A model generated the notes under the pieces. It did not search any database. It saw only the letters and a list, made by a program, of their open reading frames with translations, and was not told the origin of the DNA. 24,271 nt of DNA from positions 1-24,271 of the forward strand of contig WFRP01000252.1 of the NCBI GenBank assembly GCA_015486505.1. The letters are read 5' to 3'. Shown here one piece after another: positions 6,899 to 13,813 of this stretch (the first letter of the stretch is position 1; the number at the start of each line of letters is the position of its first letter). The stretch comes from Pseudomonadota bacterium (lineage in GTDB: Bacteria > Desulfobacterota > Anaeroferrophillalia > Anaeroferrophillales > Tharpellaceae). A program made the position numbers and the translations under genes.

Positions 6899-7158
6899 TT
6901 AGTACCTTACAGGTTATTTTCGGTTTGAAAAAACAAGAAAATGTTCTGATAAGAGTACTTATTTGCGGGCCGAAAAGGCTCGATTGGGTTGCGGGTTTGT
7001 TCCCGCATTAGTACCTTACAGGTTATTTTCTGCTCCAAAAAACAAGATTTAATAATCAGAAAATGTTCTGATAAGAGTACTTATTTGCGACCAGCGGATT
7101 GCCCCCGGGTGCGGGCCGAAAAGGCCCAATTGGGTTGCGGGTTTGTTCCCGCATTAGT
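6899..7158 (-). repeat. Two units of the modular palindromic repeat, reverse orientation
   Basis: The same family as at the window start, read on the minus strand. Unit one (from 6899) is of the short type, 109 bp, with the palindrome loop CGGTTTGAAAAAACAAG. Unit two (from 7008) is 146 bp: the 123-bp type plus a 23-bp insertion (7088-7110) next to the second GC hairpin. TTAGT marks each unit border (6899, 7008, 7154). The array stops five bases from the stop codon of the ATPase gene, and in that gene's reading direction begins ACTAATGCGGGAAC. Confidence 0.9.
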
Positions 7159-7163
7159 CCTTA

Positions 7164-8336
7164 TTAAATCTCATTCAGGTGTTCCAGCATTTCAACCGAG
7201 TCGATGAGCAGTTTTTTGTCGGCCGGATATTCCTGGAACAACTTCTCCTGCCTTTTGTCAAGTTTAGCATAAAATTTTGCTTCTATTAAAATCTTATCCT
7301 CTGTGATAAAATCAATTTCCGTAGCACCTTCATAAAGATAGTATAAGACTTTTCTATTTCTCAGTAACAGATAAATATAGTTTTCAAAATAACTGCCAAG
7401 ATCTTTTTCGCCCAGGAACATATATTTTATTCCAAGATCGGAAACGTATATTTTTTTGGCGGATAATAATTTCTGATTTGTTTTACCCCATCGCGGCAGA
7501 AGGTGAATGAGGTAGGTTGACTCAAAGAAACCGAGATATCTTTTTGCTGTGTCTGGCGAGATGTCGAGAATTTTGCCGATTTTGTTGATGCTCAACTGTT
7601 TTCCGCTGCGCTCCATTAAAAGGGTAAAGTAGTCTCGTACGATCTGGTGGTTTTTGATGGCGTGGAAGGCAGTTATATCTTTTTGGATAATGTCATCAAC
7701 AAGATTCATTAAATATTCTCGGTTTGGATTTAAAACGTTTTCCGGCAACCCTCCCACTCTGCAATATTCAAGGAAATGAGACTTATATAGTTGTTGGTCT
7801 CTTTTTTTCAGGGTTATCCCCTTGAAATACAGATATTCGTCAAGGTCGAGGGGCTTTATTTCCAGAGTGATCGCTCTGCCGGTCAAGCTGGCTTTTTTAT
7901 CCCGAAGCATTGATGCTGAGGCTGAGGCGGCAAATATTTTGCTATTCTGGAAATCATAGAGATTTTTCAACTGTACCTGAAACTCTGCCTTGTAGGTTAT
8001 CTCATCCAGAAATAGATATATTTTTTCTTCTATCTTTATTTTATGAACTTTTCTGAATTCATTTATAATCTCGATGATGTTGTTTTTGCGAAGCAAATAG
8101 TCATCCAGACTTACATATAATATACGACTTGGCTCAATACCTGCGGCGATTTGTTCTTCAATAATGAGCTTCATCAAGGTTGTCTTGCCGACGCGTCTAA
8201 GGCCTGTAAGGATAACTATTTGTTTAAGCTCAAGATACCTCCTGAGTTCAGCAAGGTACTTTTCCCGGGGATTTACATTTACATTTTTGAATGCTTCTTC
8301 CCACCACGGATTATACTGGTATAATAAGTCTTTCAT
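7164..8336 (-). CDS. AAA-family ATPase with DUF4143-type C-terminal domain
   Basis: The 390-residue protein has a Walker A motif GLRRVGKT (45-52) and a Walker B YLFLDE (107-112) in an N-terminal AAA_14-like domain. A C-terminal part (about 190-390) resembles DUF4143, with ATEIDFI and ILIEAKFY near the end like a nuclease-fold remnant. Such proteins are common, often mobile or phase-variable, and have no settled function; some have been proposed as defence or toxin-type ATPases. The gene is clearly AT-richer than both neighbours and uses many AAA, AAT and ATA codons, which suggests transfer. It is transcribed against the flanking operons. There is no Shine-Dalgarno sequence; a strong promoter abuts the ATG. 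The stop is five bases from the repeat array. Not part of the energy operons. Confidence 0.85.
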   Translation of the reverse strand: MKDLLYQYNPWWEEAFKNVNVNPREKYLAELRRYLELKQIVILTGLRRVGKTTLMKLIIEEQIAAGIEPSRILYVSLDDYLLRKNNIIEIINEFRKVHKIKIEEKIYLFLDEITYKAEFQVQLKNLYDFQNSKIFAASASASMLRDKKASLTGRAITLEIKPLDLDEYLYFKGITLKKRDQQLYKSHFLEYCRVGGLPENVLNPNREYLMNLVDDIIQKDITAFHAIKNHQIVRDYFTLLMERSGKQLSINKIGKILDISPDTAKRYLGFFESTYLIHLLPRWGKTNQKLLSAKKIYVSDLGIKYMFLGEKDLGSYFENYIYLLLRNRKVLYYLYEGATEIDFITEDKILIEAKFYAKLDKRQEKLFQEYPADKKLLIDSVEMLEHLNEI

Positions 8337-8342
8337 ATTTAA

Positions 8343-8371
8343 ACTATATGTTGAAATCGAGTAAAAGTCAA
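8343..8371 (-). promoter_or_regulatory. Promoter for the ATPase gene, predicting a leaderless mRNA
   Basis: On the minus strand TTGACT (8366-8371), a 17-bp spacer and TATAGT (8343-8348) match sigma-70 consensus at 5 of 6 in each box. Only six bases separate the -10 from the ATG at 8336, so transcription should start at or next to the start codon. This agrees with the absence of a ribosome binding site. Confidence 0.7.
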
Positions 8372-8586
8372 TAAAAATATTCGACTTAATCGTATATTAC
8401 CAGGCGGAGAACCGGGTTGAACCGTAGTTTATGCTTTTTGCTTTGCTGATTGTAATGCTGTTTTATTGACGTATGTAATATTTTTTCCGCAGGATCAAAT
8501 ACAAGGCAAATATTGGTTATTGTTGTTGTTTTGCAATTAAGTGAAATTGTTAACTATTTTCCCGCTCTCAGGTCGAGAAAAAAATC
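8372..8586. other. AT-rich intergenic region between the divergent ATPase gene and nuo operon
   Basis: No gene is seen in these bases. A short inverted repeat, AAGTC (8365-8369) and GACTT (8383-8387), overlaps the -35 of the ATPase promoter and might be an operator. The rest is AT-rich and contains no recognisable RNA gene. Confidence 0.4.
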
Positions 8587-8615
8587 TTGACTTTGTGTTT
8601 TTTATAGATTATGAG
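8587..8615 (+). promoter_or_regulatory. Candidate promoter of the nuo operon
   Basis: TTGACT (8587-8592) and TATGAG (8610-8615) are 17 bp apart. Transcription would begin near 8622, giving a leader of about 130 bases before nuoA. The preceding 16 bases, CTTGACTTTGTGTTTT from 8586, differ from the nfnAB promoter region by one base. Confidence 0.5.
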
Positions 8616-8647
8616 TCTCGCGCTTTTTGGCTTTAAGTTGTTTTAAA

Positions 8648-8740
8648 ATGGGTTTGCCGGCGAGGCTTGTTCAGCTTTTCCGCCCGTTTTACGGGGCGGC
8701 AGCCTTGGTGGTTGGTTCTCATATCTCACATGTTCGGTAA
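8648..8740 (+). CDS. Possible 30-codon leader ORF upstream of nuoA
   Basis: An ATG at 8648 opens a 30-codon frame that ends TAA at 8738-8740, 13 bases before the nuoA start. There is no clear ribosome binding site, and I recognise no family in the peptide (it begins MGLPARLVQLFRPF). It could be a translated leader for the operon or chance. Confidence 0.2.
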   Translation: MGLPARLVQLFRPFYGAAALVVGSHISHVR

Positions 8741-8753
8741 CCGGGGGTTTTTG

Positions 8754-9146
8754 ATGCCTGCTCCGCACGTTCTTGATTTTGTCTATGTTATCGTGGTTCT
8801 GGCCGGTGGTATTATTGCCGGATTCGCGCCTTTCGTAATTTCCGATATTTTTCGTCCCCGGGTTGAAAATAAAAAGACCCTGCTCACCTATGAGTGCGGC
8901 ATGGACCCTTTCGGTTCCGCCTGGGATATTCGTTTCGGCGCGGCATACTACCTGTATGCTCTGATTTTTCTGGCTTTCGATGTTGACATTCTCTATCTCT
9001 TTCCGGTGGCGGCCGCTTATGACCGGGTCTCCGGCTTCATGGGAGTAATGGAGTTTGCGATTTTTGTTGGAATTTTGACCCTGGCCATCGCTTATGTCTG
9101 GGTTAAAGGAGTTTTTACGTGGGCGATCAAGAGAGAGGAAAACTAG
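8754..9146 (+). CDS. nuoA: NADH-quinone oxidoreductase subunit A
   Basis: A 130-residue membrane subunit of complex I, in the heel of the membrane arm next to the quinone tunnel. Three hydrophobic helices are visible (about 5-30, 65-90 and 100-120). The family signature lies between helices 1 and 2: YECGMDPFGSAWDIRF, followed by YYLYALIFLAFDVDILYLFP with the conserved acidic residues. I chose ATG 8754 because it gives the usual NuoA length and has a GGGGG stretch seven bases upstream; a longer frame to 8667 adds a non-hydrophobic stretch from a TTG. It overlaps nuoB by 28 bases and is the first gene of the complex I operon. Confidence 0.9.
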   Translation: MPAPHVLDFVYVIVVLAGGIIAGFAPFVISDIFRPRVENKKTLLTYECGMDPFGSAWDIRFGAAYYLYALIFLAFDVDILYLFPVAAAYDRVSGFMGVMEFAIFVGILTLAIAYVWVKGVFTWAIKREEN

Positions 9147-9718
9147 AGGTTCACTCCTACTCGGCCGAACTTCAGGAACGGCTGCAGCGGGGAGAACCGG
9201 GAAACCTTGTCGTTCGGGATCCCGGACCACTGGTTAAAAATAAGATAGCCGACCAGATTTTTGATATCTGTCGGGCGAACTCGCTCTGGCCGATGACCTT
9301 CGGTTTGGCCTGCTGCGCGATTGAGATGATGAGCCTGGGGATGGCGCGCTTTGATATCTCGCGCTTCGGTTCCGAGGTTTTCCGGCCTTCACCGCGGCAG
9401 AGTGATTTGATGATTGTCGCCGGTACGGTTAATAAAAAGATGGCTTCGGCGGTAATGACGCTATATGATCAGATGCCGTCGCCCAAATGGGTGATTGCCA
9501 TGGGCAACTGCGCGATTTCCGGCGGCCCTTTTGCCGTGGAAGAGAACTATAATGTCGTTGAAGGGGTCGATAAACTGATTCCGGTTGATGTCTATGTGCC
9601 CGGCTGTCCGCCGCGTCCGGAAGGATTGCTGGAAGGCATTCTCAAACTCCAGGAAAAGATTAGCGGGGTACGTCATCCGTTCCCCCAGAGGAAGATGTCC
9701 GATGCACCCAGCTACTGA
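9119..9718 (+). CDS. nuoB: NADH-quinone oxidoreductase subunit B
   Basis: A 199-residue hydrophilic subunit that carries the terminal [4Fe-4S] cluster N2, which hands electrons to quinone. The ligands are visible: tandem Cys65-Cys66 in GLACCAIEMM, Cys131 in GNCAISGG and Cys163 in PGCPPRPEGLL. The residues ARFDISRFGSEVFRPSPRQ, lining the quinone pocket at the interface with NuoD, are also present. Translation starts at GTG 9119 with AAGGAG at good spacing, inside the end of nuoA. The gene overlaps nuoC by 17 bases. Homologous subunits of group 4 hydrogenases look similar, but the complete nuo order excludes them here. Confidence 0.95.
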   Translation: MGDQERGKLEVHSYSAELQERLQRGEPGNLVVRDPGPLVKNKIADQIFDICRANSLWPMTFGLACCAIEMMSLGMARFDISRFGSEVFRPSPRQSDLMIVAGTVNKKMASAVMTLYDQMPSPKWVIAMGNCAISGGPFAVEENYNVVEGVDKLIPVDVYVPGCPPRPEGLLEGILKLQEKISGVRHPFPQRKMSDAPSY

Positions 9719-10214
9719 GAAGCTTGTCAGCGACCTTAAGGGTAAAAACTTTACCCTTGCCGCCTGCGATTATGCCGAGCGCGGTTATCATTTTGAAATA
9801 GATCTGGCAGCCGACAGATTGCGTGAATTCGCGCAGTGCCTGCTTGAGCAGGAGATGTATCTGGTTTTTGTCGGTGGCCTCCATGTCGAGCCCGCGATTG
9901 AAGTTATCTATCAGTTTGCCAGTTATGACCGGCCCTGTCGGGTGGTCCTGCGGGTGGCGGTCGACAACAACAACGCGATTCCCACAATTTCCGATATTTA
10001 CCAGGGCGCCAATTGGCACGAACGTGAAACCCGTGATTTCTTCGGCGTGACCTTTACCGGCCATCCTAATCCGGTGCCTCTGATTCTGGCGGAAGAGGAC
10101 GTTGATCTGAAGCCGCTTTTGAAAACCGACGCGAACCTGAAAGAGTCAGCGGCCCTGCGCTGGGTCAGGGTGGAAGAGCAACCTGAAACGGATGAGAAGG
10201 CGGATAAGGACTGA
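9702..10214 (+). CDS. nuoC: NADH-quinone oxidoreductase subunit C
   Basis: This 170-residue peripheral-arm subunit stabilises the NuoD-NuoB-NuoI core and binds no cofactor itself. The 30-kDa signature appears as VAVDNNNAIPTISDIYQGANWHERETRDFFGVTFTGHP (only the central WHERE-type motif WHERETRDFFG is diagnostic). The ATG at 9702 lies within the nuoB end and has AGAGGA upstream; it gives the expected short NuoC N-terminus. nuoC and nuoD are separate here, unlike the nuoCD fusion of enterobacteria. Its TGA overlaps the nuoD ATG by one base. Confidence 0.93.
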   Translation: MHPATEKLVSDLKGKNFTLAACDYAERGYHFEIDLAADRLREFAQCLLEQEMYLVFVGGLHVEPAIEVIYQFASYDRPCRVVLRVAVDNNNAIPTISDIYQGANWHERETRDFFGVTFTGHPNPVPLILAEEDVDLKPLLKTDANLKESAALRWVRVEEQPETDEKADKD

Positions 10215-11350
10215 TGGAAACTGCACAGCTAAATCTTGAGCCGGCAACCGACATCCAGCACGATAATCGGTATTATCTCAATATGGGGCCGCAGCATCCG
10301 AGTACCCACGGGGTTCTGCGGGTTCTTCTGGAGATGGACGGTGAATACATCCTCGACCCGCAGCCGGTCTTGGGCTATGGCCACCGGATGCATGAGAAGA
10401 TGGCCGAGCATAAAAACTGGATGGCGTTTATGCCCAACACCGGGCGTATGGATTATGCCGCGGCCCTGCCCTATAACCATGGCTTTGTCAGCCTTTTCGA
10501 GAGGCTCTGCGGGATTGAAGTTCCGGAACGGGCCGAATATATCCGGGTTATCACTTCCGAATTGAACCGGCTCGTCAGCCATCATCTCTGGCTTGGCGCC
10601 TTTCTGCTCGATCTCGGGGCCTTTACCCCGATTCTCTACACCTTTATCGATCGCGAAAAAGTTCTTGATATCCTTGAAGATATTACCGGCTCCCGCCTGA
10701 CCTACTGCTATTTTCGGGTCGGTGGCGTCTGCAAGGATATTGACGATAAATTTGTTACGCGCACCCGTGAATTCATCAAATATCAGCGCGAGCGTTTTGA
10801 TGTTTATAACAAACTGGTTACCGGTAACATCATTTTCCTGAAACGGGTTGAAGGGGTCGGGGTTATCAGTAAGGATATGGCTTTGCGTTACGGCGTTACC
10901 GGGCCGGTGGCCCGGGGCTCCGGAATCAATTATGATGTGCGCAAGAACGAGCCCTATTCGGTTTATCCCAGGTTTGATTTCGAAATTCCTCTGGGCGAAA
11001 ACGGTGATTCTCTCGACCGTTATATGGTCAGGCTTAACGAAATGGAGCAGAGCCTGCGGATTATCGAACAGGCCCTGGATCAATTGCCGGCGGGCCCTTT
11101 CCTCGGCAAGGTTCCGAAAAAGCTGAAGATGCCGGTTGGAGATTCCAGTTTCGCAGTTGAGGCCGCCCGGGGTGAGTTGACTTATTATATGGTCAGCGGC
11201 GGTGGTGATATTCCTTATCGTCTTAAAATTCGGGTGCCGTCGTATTCAAATTTAAGTATTCTGCCTGAATTGGGCCAGGGCATCCTGCTCTCCGACCTGG
11301 TTACGGCTATGGGGAGTCTGGATCTGGTTATCCCCGAAATTGATCGTTAG
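10214..11350 (+). CDS. nuoD: NADH-quinone oxidoreductase subunit D
   Basis: A 378-residue 49-kDa-type subunit that forms most of the quinone head-group site. The motif GPQHPSTHGVLR (25-36) contains His32, and MDY contains Tyr81; these correspond by spacing to His38 and Tyr87 of the Thermus Nqo4 subunit, which bind quinone. The C-terminus (ARGELTYYMVSGGGDIPYRL ... SLDLVIPEIDR) is complete. Start overlaps the nuoC stop (TGATG). The last codons and the stop are duplicated just downstream, and instead of nuoE a repeat element follows. NiFe-hydrogenase large subunits are distant relatives, but no nickel-binding CxxC pairs are present. Confidence 0.95.
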   Translation: METAQLNLEPATDIQHDNRYYLNMGPQHPSTHGVLRVLLEMDGEYILDPQPVLGYGHRMHEKMAEHKNWMAFMPNTGRMDYAAALPYNHGFVSLFERLCGIEVPERAEYIRVITSELNRLVSHHLWLGAFLLDLGAFTPILYTFIDREKVLDILEDITGSRLTYCYFRVGGVCKDIDDKFVTRTREFIKYQRERFDVYNKLVTGNIIFLKRVEGVGVISKDMALRYGVTGPVARGSGINYDVRKNEPYSVYPRFDFEIPLGENGDSLDRYMVRLNEMEQSLRIIEQALDQLPAGPFLGKVPKKLKMPVGDSSFAVEAARGELTYYMVSGGGDIPYRLKIRVPSYSNLSILPELGQGILLSDLVTAMGSLDLVIPEIDR

Positions 11351-11368
11351 CCTGAAATTGATCATTAG
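11333..11368 (+). repeat. 18-bp tandem duplication of the nuoD 3' end including its stop
   Basis: CCCGAAATTGATCGTTAG (11333-11350) is followed at once by CCTGAAATTGATCATTAG (11351-11368), 16 of 18 bases identical. The second copy repeats the codons for PEID and a stop codon in frame. It sits 12 bases before the repeat element in the nuoD-nuoH gap and marks a rearranged junction. Confidence 0.85.
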
Positions 11369-11380
11369 ATTGAAGCTTTA

Positions 11381-11495
11381 TTAGTACCTTACAGGTTATT
11401 TTCGGTTTGAAAAAACAAGAAAATGTTCTGATAAGAGTACTTATTTGCGGGCCGAAAAGGCTCGATTGAGTTGCGGGATCTGTTCCCGCATTAGT
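11381..11495 (-). repeat. Single unit of the modular repeat inside the nuo operon (nuoD/nuoH junction)
   Basis: A short-type unit (110 bp between TTAGT borders at 11381 and 11491), nearly identical to the unit at 6899-7012, including the loop CGGTTTGAAAAAACAAG. In the nuo mRNA it would fold as a long imperfect hairpin plus two GC-rich ones, the last being TGCGGGA-TCTGT-TCCCGCA-like, ending only five bases before the nuoH ribosome binding site. It occupies the place where nuoE, nuoF and nuoG normally lie. Confidence 0.9.
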
Positions 11496-11506
11496 GGAGT
11501 AGTGAT

Positions 11507-12475
11507 ATGCCCCCTGAGTTGTTACGAATGATCATTGCCGCCGTCCTGGTAGTGAGTTTTGTCTTCCTGAATGCCATGGTTCTGGGTTATATGGAGCGTA
11601 AGGTTTCAGCCCATATTCAGCGTCGTCCGGGTTTGATGGAAGTCGGCCCGCACGGGGTTCTGCAGTTGATTATTGATGGTCTCAAGCTGATCGGTAAACA
11701 GTTGGTGGTGCCCGAAGGCTCGAATAAGTTCCTGTTCCGCCTGGCGCCGCTGCTCTCATTTGCCCCCTGTGTTCTGCCTTTTGTTGTAATTCCATTCAGC
11801 AGGAAGCTGCAGATTGTTTCGATGGATGTCAGTCTGATATTCATCCTCGCCATGACCTCAATCAATGTGGTTGCCATTCTGGTTGCCGGTTGGGCCTCAA
11901 ATAACAAATATTCACTTTTCGGGACCTTCCGCTCGGTTGCCCAGGCGGTCTCCTACGAAATTCCGATGCTGCTCTCGCTGCTGTCGATTATTCTGATGAC
12001 CAGTACCTTCAGCCTGCAGGGAATTATCGCGGCCCAGAAATATTACTGGTTTATCCTGGTTCAGCCTTTGGCATTCATTATCTATTTCATTTCCGGCCTG
12101 GCCGAAACCAACCGGGCCCCGTTCGATCTGCCCGAAGCTGAAAGTGAGTTGACCGCTGGTTTCCATACCGAGTACAGCGGCATGGGGTTCAGCTTCTTCT
12201 TTCTCGCCGAATACGCCAATATGTTCACGGTCTGCTCAATTGCGACAATTTTGTTTTTAGGGGGCTGGAAAGGGATTCCCCTGCCTCTGGGCGATTTTAC
12301 CGGCATCGTCTGGTTTATGCTCAAGGTTTATGGCCTGCTTTTTGTCATGATCTGGGCGCGTTGGACTTATCCCAGGGTGCGTTTTGATCAATTAATGAGT
12401 TTCTGCTGGAAATATTTGATTCCTTTCGCCCTGGCTAATCTTCTCATTACAGCGGTAGTGGTTAAACTGATATGA
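11507..12475 (+). CDS. nuoH: NADH-quinone oxidoreductase subunit H
   Basis: A 322-residue polytopic membrane subunit with eight expected helices; it forms the quinone tunnel and joins the peripheral arm to the antiporter chain. The first signature LGYMERKVSAHIQRRPG (about 26-42) and the loop GLAETNRAPFDLPEAESEL, followed by TAGFHTEYSGM, are intact and carry the conserved acidic residues. The ATG at 11507 has GGAG (11496-11499) seven bases upstream, directly after the repeat element. Its end overlaps nuoI as ATGA. In other organisms nuoG precedes it; here it follows nuoD and the repeat. Confidence 0.95.
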   Translation: MPPELLRMIIAAVLVVSFVFLNAMVLGYMERKVSAHIQRRPGLMEVGPHGVLQLIIDGLKLIGKQLVVPEGSNKFLFRLAPLLSFAPCVLPFVVIPFSRKLQIVSMDVSLIFILAMTSINVVAILVAGWASNNKYSLFGTFRSVAQAVSYEIPMLLSLLSIILMTSTFSLQGIIAAQKYYWFILVQPLAFIIYFISGLAETNRAPFDLPEAESELTAGFHTEYSGMGFSFFFLAEYANMFTVCSIATILFLGGWKGIPLPLGDFTGIVWFMLKVYGLLFVMIWARWTYPRVRFDQLMSFCWKYLIPFALANLLITAVVVKLI

Positions 12476-12951
12476 GCAAACGAGGATATTTTGGAGAACT
12501 CTGGTTTGGTGCCAAGAGTCTGCTGATTGGTCTGAAAGTGACCATCGTCGAGATGTTTAAGCCGATTGTTACGGTTCAGTATCCGCGGGAAGAGTGTGAT
12601 ATAACGCCCAACTATCGCGGCCATGTCGAACTGGTCTTCAATCCGGAAACCGGCGGCTGTGACTGTATCGTCTGCGGTATGTGTGCGAAAGCCTGCCCCT
12701 CCGACTGTATTGTGGTCAAGGGCGAGAAAAAAGAGGGCGAGAAACGTAAATCGCTAAGCCTTTTCTCACTTGATTTTACTAAATGCAGTCTCTGCGGCAG
12801 CTGTGTTGAGGCCTGCCCGAAATCAGCCCTTGACTATTCGCAGGACTATAACATCGCCGGTTTTACCCGTGAAGAGTTTCATTACGATCTTATTGAACGG
12901 CTTGAGCGCCGGCATATTCAACCCCTTGCTGCGGCCGCCGGAGGCAACTGA
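12472..12951 (+). CDS. nuoI: NADH-quinone oxidoreductase subunit I
   Basis: This 159-residue ferredoxin-like subunit holds clusters N6a and N6b and passes electrons to NuoB. Two CxxCxxCxxxCP motifs are visible: Cys65, 68, 71, 75 (CIVCGMCAKACP) and Cys105, 108, 111, 115 (CSLCGSCVEACP). An N-terminal amphipathic helix anchors it on the membrane arm. It overlaps nuoH by four bases and nuoJ by one. With nuoEFG missing, NuoI would be the outermost redox subunit encoded here and the natural docking site for an external donor such as ferredoxin. Confidence 0.95.
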   Translation: MSKRGYFGELWFGAKSLLIGLKVTIVEMFKPIVTVQYPREECDITPNYRGHVELVFNPETGGCDCIVCGMCAKACPSDCIVVKGEKKEGEKRKSLSLFSLDFTKCSLCGSCVEACPKSALDYSQDYNIAGFTREEFHYDLIERLERRHIQPLAAAAGGN

Positions 12952-13478
12952 TGGCTTACGGAACCTTTACTGAAGTTTTCTTCTACCTTTTTGTCACCTT
13001 GATTATTTTCGGGGCTCTGGTGGCGGTGTCCTCGCCGATCCTGATGAAAGCGGTAATGGGGCTGGCGATGGCGATGTTCGGGGTGGCCGGACTTTATCTC
13101 TATCTCAACAGCCCGTTTCTGGCGTTGATGCAGATTCTGATCTATGTCGGCGCGGTCTGTATTATGATAGTATTCGGGATAATGGTCGGCTACACGCCGA
13201 AGGAGCTTGCCGCCTATGCCGTCGGGCCGAAAAATACCGTTCTGGCGCTGATTGCTTCGCTTCTGACCATCGGGGTTCTGCAGTTTGGAATTTTGAAAAC
13301 CGTATGGGTGCAGGCTTCAGGGGCCGGCGCCGGTGATTACAGCCTGGCCCACCTGGGCGAAACCCTGATGGTGCGTTACGGCCTGGCTTTTGAACTTATC
13401 TCAGTTGTTCTCCTGATCGCAATCGTCGGTGCGGTAGCGATTACCTGGAATGGCAAGCGTGGAGGGCTTAGTAAGTGA
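12951..13478 (+). CDS. nuoJ: NADH-quinone oxidoreductase subunit J
   Basis: A 175-residue membrane subunit with five hydrophobic helices. Its third helix region, MQILIYVGAVCIMIVFGIMVG (abridged core IYVGAVCIMIVF), is the NuoJ signature; the bulge of this helix takes part in coupling. It begins at ATG in a TGATG overlap with nuoI and ends in a four-base overlap with nuoK. Length and order are standard. Confidence 0.93.
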   Translation: MAYGTFTEVFFYLFVTLIIFGALVAVSSPILMKAVMGLAMAMFGVAGLYLYLNSPFLALMQILIYVGAVCIMIVFGIMVGYTPKELAAYAVGPKNTVLALIASLLTIGVLQFGILKTVWVQASGAGAGDYSLAHLGETLMVRYGLAFELISVVLLIAIVGAVAITWNGKRGGLSK

Positions 13479-13789
13479 TTAGTGGCAATCTTCATACCTA
13501 TCTTATCGTGGCGGTTTTTCTGTTGGGTCTCGGCCTATACGGGATGATGCAGCATCGTTCGCTGATCGGCATGCTGATCTCGATTGAGTTGATCCTGAAT
13601 GGGGCCGGCCTCAATTTTATGGCATTTAATCGGTTTTTAGCGCCGGATCCGACCACCGGTCAGATCTTTACGCTTTTTATTATGGGGTTAGCCGCGGCTG
13701 AGGCGGCGATTGCCGTAAGTTTAATCTTTGCCGTTTACCGGAAATATAAAACATCCGACCCCGAGCAGATTTCCGATCTGCGCGGTTAG
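13475..13789 (+). CDS. nuoK: NADH-quinone oxidoreductase subunit K
   Basis: A 104-residue, three-helix subunit related to MrpC. Conserved glutamates needed for proton transfer are visible in IGMLISIELILNG and in GLAAAEAAIAVSL. Translation starts at GTG (13475) in a GTGA overlap with nuoJ, preceded by GGAGG. The next gene follows after 24 bases. Confidence 0.93.
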   Translation: MISGNLHTYLIVAVFLLGLGLYGMMQHRSLIGMLISIELILNGAGLNFMAFNRFLAPDPTTGQIFTLFIMGLAAAEAAIAVSLIFAVYRKYKTSDPEQISDLRG

Positions 13790-13813
13790 CGGGGATAGAG
13801 GTTATAAAAAGAT

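Noticed and set aside
8667..8753. Longer NuoA starting at TTG 8667 or ATG 8730
   Set aside because: Added residues do not resemble NuoA N-termini, and the ATG at 8754 gives the normal length with a purine-rich GGGGG site.
11381..11495. Insertion sequence or classical MITE with target duplication TTAGT
   Set aside because: TTAGT flanks this copy, but it also separates units in every tandem array, so it is more simply part of the repeat. The outer ends (ACCTTACAGG and TTCCCGCA) are not inverted repeats of each other.
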